A model generated the notes under the pieces. The model did not search any database, had not been told where the DNA came from, and saw only the letters and a program-made list of their open reading frames with translations. From positions 16,382,931-16,446,930 of the forward strand of contig CAIIXF020000003.1 in assembly GCA_903813345.2 (NCBI GenBank): a stretch of DNA of 64,000 bases, in the 5' to 3' direction. Positions 9,441-19,469 of this stretch are shown piece after piece. Numbering within the stretch: position 1 is the stretch's first letter; each line of letters begins with the position of its first letter. A program made the position numbers and the translations under genes. Source of the DNA: Owenia fusiformis. Lineage: Eukaryota > Annelida > Polychaeta > Sabellida > Oweniidae.

Positions 9441-10590
9441 CAAGTGGGTGCAAAATTTCACAATTTAGACCTTATTTGGTCAAATATGCCTATTTTTCAT
9501 AATTTCTCTCATTTTCAAATAGGTGCAAATGGATTCTCAGGTTGGCGCATGCCTATTATTAAAACCGCAAGCGGGTGCAATGCCCACTTGTTTTAATGCA
9601 GGAAGGATCATTGTTGTCTGACATTTTTGTTTGAAATCATATTTGCTGTTTAGAATCCTGGTATGACACTGACTTTTGATGTTTTAAACTGTCTGATGTC
9701 AACGTTTGAAATCATTGTTTGATGATTTGATCCCAATGTTTTAAACTATCTGATGTCACAATCTGAAACCATATTAAAGATATGCTATACAGATATGTAG
9801 GTCAGTATTACATAATCGTGAAATGAATAAGTCTGAATATATCATTGGTCAGAAAACACTAAAACCTGCTTGAAACTGTAAAAGTTTATACACTCTATTC
9901 CACACTGTATAGAAATAAAATAACTTACACTATAAGTAACTGTGAGCCAATCATTGCATAGAAAAAACTTTATGCACTGTTTATAAGATTCACTGAGACA
10001 AGTGGGTCAATACTTGGTGTACTTTATGTGCTCTCACACAATTACCTTCCCTTGCATAAAGTTGCTGTACAGTTATATGTAACTGAATATTGTATATTCA
10101 TCACAAACAACCTTAGCAAAATGATGGTTCGACGAAATGGACGGTTCGCTAAAACCAATAAACCAGGCAATTCAGGCCAATTTGGAAAGAAACTAGATAG
10201 CGTGATAGCGAATGAGGATAGTAAGTGAAATATATTTTGCAAAGGTCAGCTTGTAAACTACTGGGTAACCCTAAATGATGAGAAATATGTACAAAATATT
10301 TTTTGCATGATTTATTCATATCCCAATGATTTAACTCCTTCACTGCATCTAATAAGGTATATAGATACTAATTACGGGACATTTAGGAATTAAGTGACTA
10401 GACCAAAGCAAGCATGTTTGAGATTTTAATGATTTTAAATAAATTACCAAAATTATTTGCTTTTAGACATTCAATCAGTTTTATTTGTCCAACAAACCAT
10501 ATTCACAGTCCGTCCATCCATCCTTCAACTAGACAACAGCAACACCAAGTGTAGCAAATCCCATCGAACAGCCATGGCTGGCATTTTTTT
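9441..10590. other. Gap between the two gene blocks, mostly unexplained
   Basis: It contains a remnant of the array's CRE-like repeat (TGATGTTTTAAACTGTCTGA at about 9677) and an open frame starting at 10121 (MMVRRNGRFAKTNKPGNSGQ...). That frame runs into a consensus donor GTAAGT at 10221. A TTTTAG acceptor at 10461-10466 would continue it in phase to a stop at 10681. It could be a small two-exon gene or part of a transposon; I do not recognise it. Confidence 0.3.
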
Positions 10591-10611
10591 AAAAACAAAG
10601 TATACAGCAAA

Positions 10612-10995
10612 AATGGCAGCCATTTTTCAAAATGGCCACCTTCTACCAAAAGTGTCATTAGACAGTGTGCCACGCTTATAGTATTCACGCATCAAATATG
10701 AACAAAATCGCTCTACTACTTTTCGAGTTATAGTAAAATACGTTAAAATGACGGCCATTTTTCAAAATGGCTGCCTTCTATCAAAAGTGTCATTAGACAA
10801 TGTGCCATGCTTATAGTATTCACATACCAAATATGAACAAAATCGCTCCACTACTTTTCGTGTTATAGTAAAATACGTTAAAATGGCCGCCTTCTACCAG
10901 AAGAGTCATTAGACAGTGTGCCATGCTTATAGTATTCATATACCAAATATGAACAAAATCTTTCGACTACTTTTCGAGTTACAGCAAAAATCGTA
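10612..10995 (+). repeat. Three tandem units of about 130 bp
   Basis: Units begin near 10612, 10750 and 10882. They share AGTGTCATTAGACARTGTGC, CATGCTTATAGTATTCA and ACTACTTTTCGAGTTATAG, with the third unit shorter. ATGGCNGCC-like motifs recur between them. Confidence 0.75.
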
Positions 10996-10999
10996 AAAT

Positions 11000-11635
11000 A
11001 ACGAGTAAAGGCCGCCATAGTTCAATTCTTTGAAGCAAATGATTCTAAAAGTACAACATATTTTTGAAAAAATATCATTCTGTTCAGTGAAATTGTAAAA
11101 AATATTTTGCAATGTGTGAAATTGAATTAAAGCACATGATTCAATGAATAGTGGATGCTTCAATTCACTTATGTCTTCTAGTCTAGGCTTTGAATTCGGA
11201 CTACCACCCTCGTTCATAGTCTAGAATCAGGACATATGTTAAATTTAATCATCTACAATGCATTGAGTCATTGGCTTAAATCCTATAATATAATATGCCT
11301 ATCAATATAATATGTAATTATTTAAGTATCATCTCAATGCTTTAATTTTAATAGAATTATTTTAATATTTTACTAACTGTATAATATGTAGTTTGCATTA
11401 CTGTTGATAAATAAATAAATGATTGCACTGTTCAGTAAAGAAATATAGCAATTGTATTATTTAAACTGACTATACACTATAGAAATGATTTTCATTGAAA
11501 AAAAATTCTACGTGGTGAAAAGTTGCATATTGAGTAGTTAGTTAATGTTATGGTGTTAACAATTCAAAACAAAAAGGAATAAAGAAAAAATGCCACAGAG
11601 AAGTCTCAATAGAGTCTCTTTAACTGTCTAGAATA
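11000..11635. other. AT-rich intergenic stretch
   Basis: I see no gene or clear repeat here. The array sequence resumes at about 11640 with TTTTAAACAGTCTGATGTCA. Confidence 0.4.
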
Positions 11636-11788
11636 TGGTATTTCATGTTTTAAACAGTCTGATGTCATTGTTTCTTTGAAGTGACACCAGTTTCCTTGAA
11701 AATGGTATAAATAAATAAATATTGGCTGATCTCAATGTTTATTTCAAGTGAGCGTATTAAACTGTCTGATGACAGTGTTTCCTTGAAG

Positions 11789-11820
11789 TGACATCAGTTT
11801 CCTCTAGAATAGTATAAATA
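11789..11820 (+). promoter_or_regulatory. Core promoter of copy 6
   Basis: TGACATCA at 11789-11796 and TATAAATA at 11813-11820. This copy has only about 150 bp of upstream CRE-like repeats (11640-11788), far fewer than its sisters, and a duplicated partial promoter fragment (AATGGTATAAATAAATAAAT) at about 11700. Confidence 0.8.
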
Positions 11821-11898
11821 CTGTTTTGATTCTTGTTGAAGTCATTACTGATCTGACTTGCCTAGCAATCACATCACAACTCTAAACAAACAAATGCA

Positions 11899-12285
11899 AT
11901 GGATTCATACTCTATGCAAGAATCTGAAGCTTATGTAGTGTTAGAGAGAGACAACAGCCATGATTTGGAGGGAACTACTGAACAACTCGACGTTGCCAAT
12001 AGAAAATTCACAAGAGCATGTGAACAGCTGCTGTTGATTGATGACAAAGCCAAGATGGTAGAGTTAAGATACCAACGAGCCAAGCTACACCAGAGAGAGG
12101 CTCATCGCTACTCCCTGCGTCTACAACTATCAACACTCAGCAACACGAAGATGATGTTTTACCACTATGCAACTGAGATGGCTGCTGTAGTCGAGGACCT
12201 CAAGAGTAAAGTTGACCAGATGGAGACTCGAGATTCAGATGAAGAGTCTGAATATTCCTTCTTTGATGATGAGATGCATGAATGA
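11899..12285 (+). CDS. Array gene copy 6 (subtype A), 128 aa
   Basis: Subtype A: SYSMQES, DNSHDLEGTTEQ, VANRKF, ACEQ, DDKAKM, KLHQREAHRYS, with SNTKMMFYHY (M to T at a usually invariant site), METRDSDEE and an end of DDEMHE. It has more private substitutions than the other intact copies but an open frame throughout. Confidence 0.83.
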   Translation: MDSYSMQESEAYVVLERDNSHDLEGTTEQLDVANRKFTRACEQLLLIDDKAKMVELRYQRAKLHQREAHRYSLRLQLSTLSNTKMMFYHYATEMAAVVEDLKSKVDQMETRDSDEESEYSFFDDEMHE

Positions 12286-12367
12286 AGCAACAATCAACAT
12301 GTATTGGAACTTCCATATTTTTGGGGATGTGATGGAACCAAAATAGTGTAGCGCAACATACCAAAAC

Positions 12368-12383
12368 GGTCTTTTTCAGGACC
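12368..12383 (+). terminator. Histone-type 3' stem-loop, copy 6
   Basis: GGTCTT-TTTC-AGGACC: one C-to-T change leaves a G-T wobble, so the 6-bp stem survives. ACCTA follows. Confidence 0.82.
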
Positions 12384-13004
12384 ACCTATTCTTACAAAAG
12401 AGAAATTAAACTATGAATAACTATTTCTGCCAAACTTTGGTTCGGTTGAATGAATTAATAATTCATTTACGACATCAGTAGGATTGTTGCTTGACAAAAA
12501 TAAATACTAGTCTCCAGTCTTGTTGTTATTTTGCAAGGGTCAAGCTGGCAAAGCATCAATTTCAATCTCTAAAGTCAAGTTGTCACCTTGACAACCACAT
12601 AAGGAATAACCTTGAATGCAATGATTGATTATATAATGCCCTGCAGTTATATGAAATACTGTGTTTGGATTGACTGTTATCAGACACAGCTTGCCTAGCT
12701 ATAAGTGAATCATTTTTAACAAATAGGTCAAGTTGCAGATTGATCAAATTGAAGGAGTAGGTTGAATTATACCAATATCATGGATAAATACAACCTTACT
12801 AAGATGAAAGGATAATTGAATATGATCATCAGAAATAGTATAGTCCATTATTAAAACAATACATGAGTAACATTGTAATATTTGCTGTTGAGTGCCTTGT
12901 TGGTCTTACTTACTTTTGACAAAGTTTTAAAATCAATCTTTGGAATCAGTCTGATGTTTAATCTTGATGTTTTAAGTCAAATGTCAAAGTTCGAAGTGAG
13001 TGTA

Positions 13005-13370
13005 ATAAACTGACGGATGTCAATGTTTATTTGAAGTGAGTGTAATAAACTGTCTGATGTTACTGTTTATTTGAAGTGAGTGTATTAAACTGTGTGATGT
13101 CAATGTTTCTTTGAAGTGATTGTATTAAACTGTCTGTTGTCAATGTTTGTTGTTTGAAGTGAGTGTATTAAACTGTCTGTTGTCAATGTTTGTTGTTTGA
13201 AGTGAGTGTATTGAACTGTCTGATGACAATGTGTTTCATGTTTTTAACTGTCTGGTGTCAATGTTTGTTTGAAGTGCGTGTATTAAACTGTCTGATGACA
13301 ATTTGTTTCATGTGTTAAGTTTTGAAATCTTGAGTCAATGTTTGTTTGAAGGGAGTGTATTAAACAGTGT
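13005..13370 (+). repeat. CRE-like repeat block upstream of copy 7 (variant units)
   Basis: The units are more diverse here: some have TGTTGTCA or TGATGACA in place of TGATGTCA and a GTTGTTTGAAG insertion. Unit length varies between 40 and 44 bp. Confidence 0.75.
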
Positions 13371-13508
13371 AATGTCTAAGTTTATAATCAATCAGATTAT
13401 GTTTTAAACTGTCTTATGTTTTAAACTGTCTGATGTCAAAGTTTGAAATCAATGTTTGAGGTTTGCTCTTGATGTTTTAAAAAGTCTGATGTCAGTGTTT
13501 ATTTGAAG

Positions 13509-13540
13509 TGACATCAGTTTCCTCTAGAATAGTATAAATA
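13509..13540 (+). promoter_or_regulatory. Core promoter of copy 7
   Basis: TGACATCA at 13509-13516 and TATAAATA at 13533-13540. Confidence 0.8.
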
Positions 13541-13614
13541 CTGCTTTGATTCTTGTTGAAGTCATTACTGATCTGACCTGCCTAGCAATCACATCACAAC
13601 TCTCAACAAATATA

Positions 13615-14001
13615 ATGGATTCCTACTCTCTGCAAGAATCTGAAGGTTATGTAGTGTTAGAGAGAGACTACAGCCATGATTTGGAGGAACCTACTGAACA
13701 ACTTGATGTTGCCTACAGAAAATTCACAAGAGCATGTGACCAGCTGCTACTGATTGATGACAGAGCCAAAATGGTGGAGTTGCGCTACCAGCGAGCCAAG
13801 CTACACCAGAGAGAGGCTCAACGCTACTCCTTACGTCTACAGTTATCAACACTCAGCAACATGAAGATGATGTTTTACCACTATGCAACTGAGATGGCTG
13901 CTGTAGTTGAGGACCTCAAGAGTAAAGTTGACCAGATGGAGACTCAAGATTCAGATGAAGAGTCTGAATATTCCTTCTTTGATGATGAGATGCAAGAATG
14001 A
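13615..14001 (+). CDS. Array gene copy 7 (subtype B), 128 aa
   Basis: Subtype B: SYSLQESEGY (A to G), DLEEPTEQ, ACDQ, DDRAKM, KLHQREAQRYS, MMFYHY, complete acidic tail. The same upstream TTG-initiated extension (to 13546) exists and is not used in this call. The spacer downstream (14150-14640) is the short type. Confidence 0.86.
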   Translation: MDSYSLQESEGYVVLERDYSHDLEEPTEQLDVAYRKFTRACDQLLLIDDRAKMVELRYQRAKLHQREAQRYSLRLQLSTLSNMKMMFYHYATEMAAVVEDLKSKVDQMETQDSDEESEYSFFDDEMQE

Positions 14002-14083
14002 AGCAACAATCAACATGTATTGGAACTTCCATATTTTTGGGGATGCGATGGGTCCAAAATAGCTTAGCGCAACATACCGAAAC

Positions 14084-14099
14084 GGTCCTTCTCAGGACC
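14084..14099 (+). terminator. Histone-type 3' stem-loop, copy 7
   Basis: GGTCCT-TCTC-AGGACC: the stem is intact and the loop is TCTC rather than TTTC. ACCTA and CAAAAGAGAAGTT follow. Confidence 0.82.
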
Positions 14100-14649
14100 A
14101 CCTATTCTTACAAAAGAGAAGTTAAATTATGAATAACTATTCCTGCCCAACTTAAAAAATAAATACAAGTCTCCAGTCTTGTTGTTTTTTTGCAAGGGTC
14201 GAGTTGGCAATGCATCAAGTTCAATCTCCAGAGTCAAGTTGTCACCTTAACAACCACATAAGGAATGACCTTGAATGCAATGATTGATTATATAATGCCC
14301 TGCAGTTATATGAAATACTGTGTTTGGATTGACTGTTATCAGACACAGCTTGCCTAGCTATAAGTGAATCATTTTTAACAAATAGGTCAAGTTGCAGATT
14401 GATCAAATTGAAGGAGTAGGTATATCATGGATAAATACAACCTTACTAAGATGATAGGATAATTGAATATGATCATCAGAAATATTATAGTCCATTATTA
14501 AAACAATACATGAGTAACATTGTAATATTTGCTGTTGAGTGCCTTGTTGGTCTTACTTACTTTTGACAAAGTTTTAAAATCAATATCTTTGGAATCAGTC
14601 TGATGTTTACTCTTGATGTTTTAAGTCAAAGTTCGAAGTGAGTGTAATA

Positions 14650-15075
14650 AACTGTCGGATGTCAATGTTTATTTGAAGTGAGTGTATTAAACTGTCTGAT
14701 GTCAATGTTTATTTGAAGTGAGTGTAATAAACTGTCTGATGTTTATTTGAAGTGAATGTATTAAACTGTCTGATGTCAATGTTTATTTGAAGTGAGGGTA
14801 ATAAACTGTCTGATCTCAATGTTTATTTCAAGTGAGCGTATTAAACTGTCTGTTGTCAATGTTTATTTGAAGTGAATGTATTAAACTGTCTGATCTCAAT
14901 GTTTATTTCAAGTAACATATTAAACTGTCTAATGTCAATGTTTATTTGAAGTCAGTGTATTAAACAGTGTAATGTCTAAGTTTATAATCACATTATGTTT
15001 TAAACTGTCTTATGTTTTAAACTGTGTGATGTCAAAGTTTGAAATCATTGTTTGAGGTTTGCTCTTGATGTTTTA
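14650..15075 (+). repeat. 40-bp CRE-like repeat block upstream of copy 8
   Basis: About eight units with TGATGTCA, TGATCTCA or TGTTGTCA, some shortened. The block ends at the promoter segment. Confidence 0.83.
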
Positions 15076-15098
15076 AACTGTCTGATGTTTATTTGAAG

Positions 15099-15130
15099 TG
15101 ACATCAGTTTCCTCTAGAATAGTATAAATA
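15099..15130 (+). promoter_or_regulatory. Core promoter of copy 8
   Basis: TGACATCA at 15099-15106 and TATAAATA at 15123-15130. Confidence 0.8.
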
Positions 15131-15208
15131 CTGTTTTGATTCTTGTTGAAGTCATTACTGATCTGACTTGCCTAGCAATCACATCACAACTCTAAACAAA
15201 CAAATGCA

Positions 15209-15595
15209 ATGGATTCATACTCTATGCAAGAATCTGAAGCGTATGTAGTGTTAGAGAGAGACAACAGCCATGATTTGGAGGGAACTACTGAACAACTCGA
15301 CGTTGCCTTTAGAAAATTCACAAGAGCATGTGACCAGCTGCTGTTGATTGATGACAAAGCCAAGATGGTAGAATTAAGATACCAACGAGCCAAGCTACAC
15401 AAGAGAGAGGCACATCGCTACTCCCTGCGTCTACAACTATCAACACTCAGCAACATGAAGATGATGTTTTACCACTATGCAACTGAGATGGCTGCTGTAG
15501 TCGAGGACCTCAAGAGTAAAGTTGACCAGATGGAGACTCAAGATTCAGATGAAGAGTCTGAATATTCCTTCTTTGATGATGAGATGAAGCAATGA
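15209..15595 (+). CDS. Array gene copy 8 (subtype A), 128 aa
   Basis: Last copy of the array. Subtype A: SYSMQES, DNSHDLEGTTEQ, VAFRKF, ACDQ, DDKAKM, KLHKREAHRYS. The end is DDEMKQ instead of DDEMQE because a short GAAGAAT-type duplication sits at the stop (15585-15610). Otherwise complete. Confidence 0.85.
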   Translation: MDSYSMQESEAYVVLERDNSHDLEGTTEQLDVAFRKFTRACDQLLLIDDKAKMVELRYQRAKLHKREAHRYSLRLQLSTLSNMKMMFYHYATEMAAVVEDLKSKVDQMETQDSDEESEYSFFDDEMKQ

Positions 15596-15691
15596 AGAAT
15601 GAAGAATGAAGCAACAATCAACATGTATTGGAACTTCCATATTTTTGGGGATGCGATGGGACCAAAATGGTTTAGCGCAACATACCAAAAC

Positions 15692-15707
15692 GGTCCTTTT
15701 AAGGACC
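15692..15707 (+). terminator. Histone-type 3' stem-loop, copy 8
   Basis: GGTCCT-TTTA-AGGACC: the stem is intact, the loop ends in A, and ACATA follows in place of ACCTA. Confidence 0.8.
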
Positions 15708-15779
15708 ACATATTCTTACAAAAGAGAAGTTAAATTATGAATAAACTATTTCTGCACAACTTTGGTTATATCTTTAAGA

Positions 15780-17390
15780 TTTGATAAACATGATGAAATA
15801 ACCTTTTCAGCCCTCTGAAAATGTGACTGAAAAATAGCTAAGAGTAGGTGCTCAGGAAAGGTCACCGAACAGAATCTTTAGACTTTTTCAGAAAATGTGC
15901 CTAATTTATTTTTCTAAATGATACAATTTTAAAAAATTTGATATCAATCTATTTGAAATCAATCTATTTTCCTTTTTACTACAGCCATTATAGTTTCAGA
16001 CAATTTTTTAAATTACAAATATTGTATCATTTTGCACAGTAAGAACACTTGTATGACTTCAGTTATTTCATCATGTTTATGGTCATTCTGACCATTTCCA
16101 TTGTGTTACCAGTCATGTAAATGATATGTGGAACTAGTTACTGACTGGAGGTCCAAACAGAACTCTGTTATCTTGGTCAAAATGTTTTCAAAATCCACCA
16201 TGGTTCTGTCATTTTTTGTTTTGTCATTTCCTGTTAACTTCCATGGCACCTTAATTAATGGTTAATTTCCCGCATTGGTGGAAGTTAAACCTAGTCGTAG
16301 GCCACAACATAAGAAATACATTTGGATGGTTAGAAAGGCATAGATATGGGTGGTGGCTCTGGGAGGTGACACAAAGTCATGACATCGAAGTAGAATTATG
16401 CTATCATGTATCCATATTAATATATAATGGGACTTACGGGAACCATCAGTGAATAGATAACTATTCACTGATCTGTTCCCATATATAACCATAGCACTAA
16501 ACCACTGATCCTAAATGCAAGGTGGCCATTGAACTTAAAGTGGACACATTTGGTATCACTATGGTTTTGGTGAAAAAAAAAAAAAAAAAAAAGAAAGACA
16601 TAGAATTAGAATTAAGACACTGATAATACCAACAAGTTGATTATGAAAGTATTCAATTAAGTCATCATTGTTTCATTATTTAGGGTACAGTTAATATTTC
16701 TATGAGATTCAGTTTTTTAGGCAATTGATCTAGTAGCAGTTGTGTAGCAGATTGGTGATTTAGTAAGTATCTGCAATGGGCGATGAGGGGGAACCCGTAC
16801 ACAGAACAAACATCCCATAATGTGGGTGATGTCATATTCGTTTACCATCATCGACCAAAGAATTCAATTCAATTGATTCATAAGAATTAACATAATGCAG
16901 GTTCGATAAGATGATATCTCATTCATTAAAGAATCTTCACTCTATAAGAAATAATAGGTTGTGCAGCTGATGATTTGAGCTTTTTTTTTTTTTTATTCTT
17001 TTTTTTATATATAAACTTTTGAAAAGGGGAGAATGAAAGCTTCAAAATCTGAATGTAGTATTTCTGGGTCTTATTTTGTACATTGTCAGGTCATTGTATG
17101 TTGACAATATACTATAAAATATGTTAGTTACTAGGTATTTCTAAGGTTAGTGTTAGCTGTTAGGTACGACCAAGATGAAACTAGGGATTGGTTAGTGTGG
17201 GTACACCGACCCTTGTGACTTCCCCAAAGAGCCACCCATGACCGCCATCACTTGTTTCATCTACCTGGGAATATGATATTTCAATAGACATCACATCCTT
17301 GTTAGACTGGCCGATTTACAGGGACTACATGTTATAGAGAAACACTGTTTCTCCTTAGCCTCCCTCTGGCTAAATCTACACTACCGAAAG
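15780..17390. other. Intergenic region, no gene seen
   Basis: AT-rich sequence with homopolymer runs at 16573-16591 (A) and 16981-16994 (T). Open frames here are short and unconvincing. It contains one arm of an inverted repeat (see 16446-16520). Confidence 0.4.
16446..16520 (-). repeat. Inverted repeat partner of 18745-18812
   Basis: On the minus strand this reads GCATTTAGGATCAGTGGTTT... through to GATCAGTGAATA, about 56 bp nearly identical to 18745-18810 on the plus strand. Next to it is a perfect hairpin ATCAGTGAATAG/CTATTCACTGAT (16445-16472). The two arms could be the ends of a 2.3-kb DNA transposon relic or two separate copies of a short repeat. Confidence 0.5.
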
Positions 17391-17399
17391 TCAGCCGAC

Positions 17400-17545
17400 C
17401 TTCCTCCAATTTCTAATCAGGTCTACCGACCTTTATCTACTCTCTAATCAGGTCCACCGACCTTCATCTACTCTCTAATCAGGTCTAACGACCTTTCTCT
17501 GGTCTCTAGTCAGGTCTGCCGACCTTTCCCTAGTCTCTAATCATG
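17400..17545 (+). repeat. 31-bp tandem repeat with AGGTC/GACCT inverted half-sites
   Basis: About five units of TCTAATCAGGTCTACCGACC followed by TTTATCTACTC. Each contains AGGTC-4 nt-GACCT, a short inverted repeat like spaced nuclear-receptor half-sites; this may be coincidence. Confidence 0.7.
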
Positions 17546-17559
17546 CGACCTCTTAGCTT

Positions 17560-18050
17560 AATCTTTAAATCACACCTGTCGAATGTTAATCTACTCCCTA
17601 AACAAGTCAATCAGTTTTTACTCTTATTACTCTTTAAGTGTGACTGACAGATATGACTGATAAATCAACTTAGTTTACTCTCTGACAGATTATGGAATAG
17701 CAAAATTATTTTTGGAGGTATTCTATAAGATAACTATCTTTTGTCAAAATCTTCTATAATGTTAATCATCAGCACATGTTTTGGACTAGTAACTTGATAC
17801 AAGTGTTATCCCTTTGTCAAAACCATTTTCTATAGCCTTGTTACATAATACCTGCGCTTTGTTCATTTTTGTTTTGTTTTTGTTTTTTAATTTTTTTAGA
17901 TGTAACATATATTAAAGTAACTCTCTATCATTTCATCTAAAAATTAAAACCCTTGGAAATACTAAATATGGTTTAAGTGCCTTATATAAAAATTTATTTT
18001 AGAAATATTGTGGATCAAAATGAAAAAATAAATAAATAAAGAATAAAAAC
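17560..18050. other. Intergenic, no gene seen
   Basis: AT-rich sequence without recognisable coding or repeat structure apart from AAATAAATAAATAAA just before the tRNA-like relic. Confidence 0.35.
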
Positions 18051-18056
18051 ATATTC

Positions 18057-18118
18057 CACCCTTGGGATTCGAACCCAGATCTCTTGGATCTAACCACTAC
18101 ACCACAGTGCCAGAGCTT
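18057..18118 (-). other. tRNA-like relic (SINE head or decayed tRNA)
   Basis: The minus strand has an A-box-like TGGTGTAGTGGTTAGA and a perfect B box GGTTCGAATCC. Only 29 nt lie between the A-box start and the B-box start, against about 41 in a tRNA, so the anticodon arm is partly missing. It is not a functional tRNA gene; a tRNA-derived SINE fragment is likely. Confidence 0.55.
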
Positions 18119-18744
18119 TCTGAAAGTAGAAATTCTTCATTTATATAATTATGGACGAAAAAAGTCTTATTTACATGCTTAAATTTCTTAAAAATGATCA
18201 GCATTACTACTAATAATAACATTTTGCATGTCTGAGTAAGTATTTTGATCTACATTTAGGATAAATGTTGTTTTATTCAGTTTTCATTTTGGGTATGACT
18301 TCCTGTCAAAACAGTGTTAAAAATGCAGGGCTCAACAAAAATTTTCAATTAGAAAATGATATATATCCTTTGATCAGCTGTTTTTGGCACCTGAACTCAT
18401 CCTACTAGAAAGGTAAGAGCATTTTCTTGAGACATATGGCTCGAAATCTCAAATTTCTCCTTCTAAGTCTTAGAAAGACACTTTAACCAGATTATAAGTG
18501 GTGGTCCCTAGGAGGTACTGTCATCCAATATTTCTAAACTACCTATTTTTCTCCAAATAACAAAGGTAACTTACCAAAACATGGTGTCTTCTTATTATTA
18601 CGCGTTAAATCCATGTACAACAAATTATTTGTAAAGAATACTCCCTGAATAAACATAATAGTCTAGTGTTGATTTCAATTTTCTCGTTCTATTCTTGCAA
18701 GGGTATGAACTCCACATGTCAAGTTATGTGGGTGCACAGTGCAC

Positions 18745-18812
18745 TGCATTTAGGATAACTGAGGATCAGTGGTTTAGTGCTATGGTTATATATGGGAACA
18801 GATCAGTGAATA
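18745..18812 (+). repeat. Inverted repeat partner of 16446-16520
   Basis: GCATTTAGGATAACTGAGGA... carries a 7-bp duplication (AACTGAG) relative to its partner. It continues through GATCAGTGAATA. Confidence 0.5.
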
Positions 18813-18814
18813 CT

Positions 18815-19465
18815 GGTCACTGTGAGGCCCATAGTAGGTTGGCAAGTCTCCCCGGCCAAAAGCTAGTACTAAGAGCATTGTGCCATAGGCCTTAGGCATC
18901 TACTGAATCCATCAACAGAACATTCTGACAGGCATAGTTTCTGCTCTATCTGAACAGAATTTGGAAATTCAGAATTGAATTTGAAAAATGAAAAAATGTG
19001 GAATTTCATATTGAAAAAAAACACTCAAGAGTCGATTCTGCTGAAACCTGTCATATTGTACGCCTAAAACATATTTCCAAACTATCAGTAAGTATTCATG
19101 AAACTGAAATTATCATTTTGATTGAGAAATGAAGAAAGATTAACGAGGTAAATCATAAAACTTACCTGATTTCTTTTCTCAAAAATAAGCCATATCAGCA
19201 CGAAAATTAGATTACATCTAGCCCAGCGCCATCTTTCAATAAAAATGGCGGTCAATCATGGTACAGCATTGTGTTTTTAGAATTGTGTCTTCCTTTTGAT
19301 CTTATGATATTCCACATTATTGAGATTATCAGGGCTTGTATGATTTTGAATTTCCTGGGTTTTCTTCAAACTGTGTTTGGTCATTGGTGAATCTGATTGT
19401 TCAAGAATTCTGCTTCCTGTAATTGATGATTGTTCTATTTAAACATTAGTTAACCAGGTTTGCCG
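18815..19465. other. Intergenic, no gene seen
   Basis: AT-rich, with no supported gene or repeat. It leads into the 27-bp minisatellite. Confidence 0.35.
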
Positions 19466-19469
19466 CCTT

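Noticed and set aside
1-15710. Array genes as histones or histone variants
   Set aside because: Apart from the 3' end and gene format, the protein is acidic with no histone fold or basic tail.
18057-18118. Functional tRNA gene
   Set aside because: The A and B boxes are too close for a complete anticodon arm and no acceptor stem pairs.
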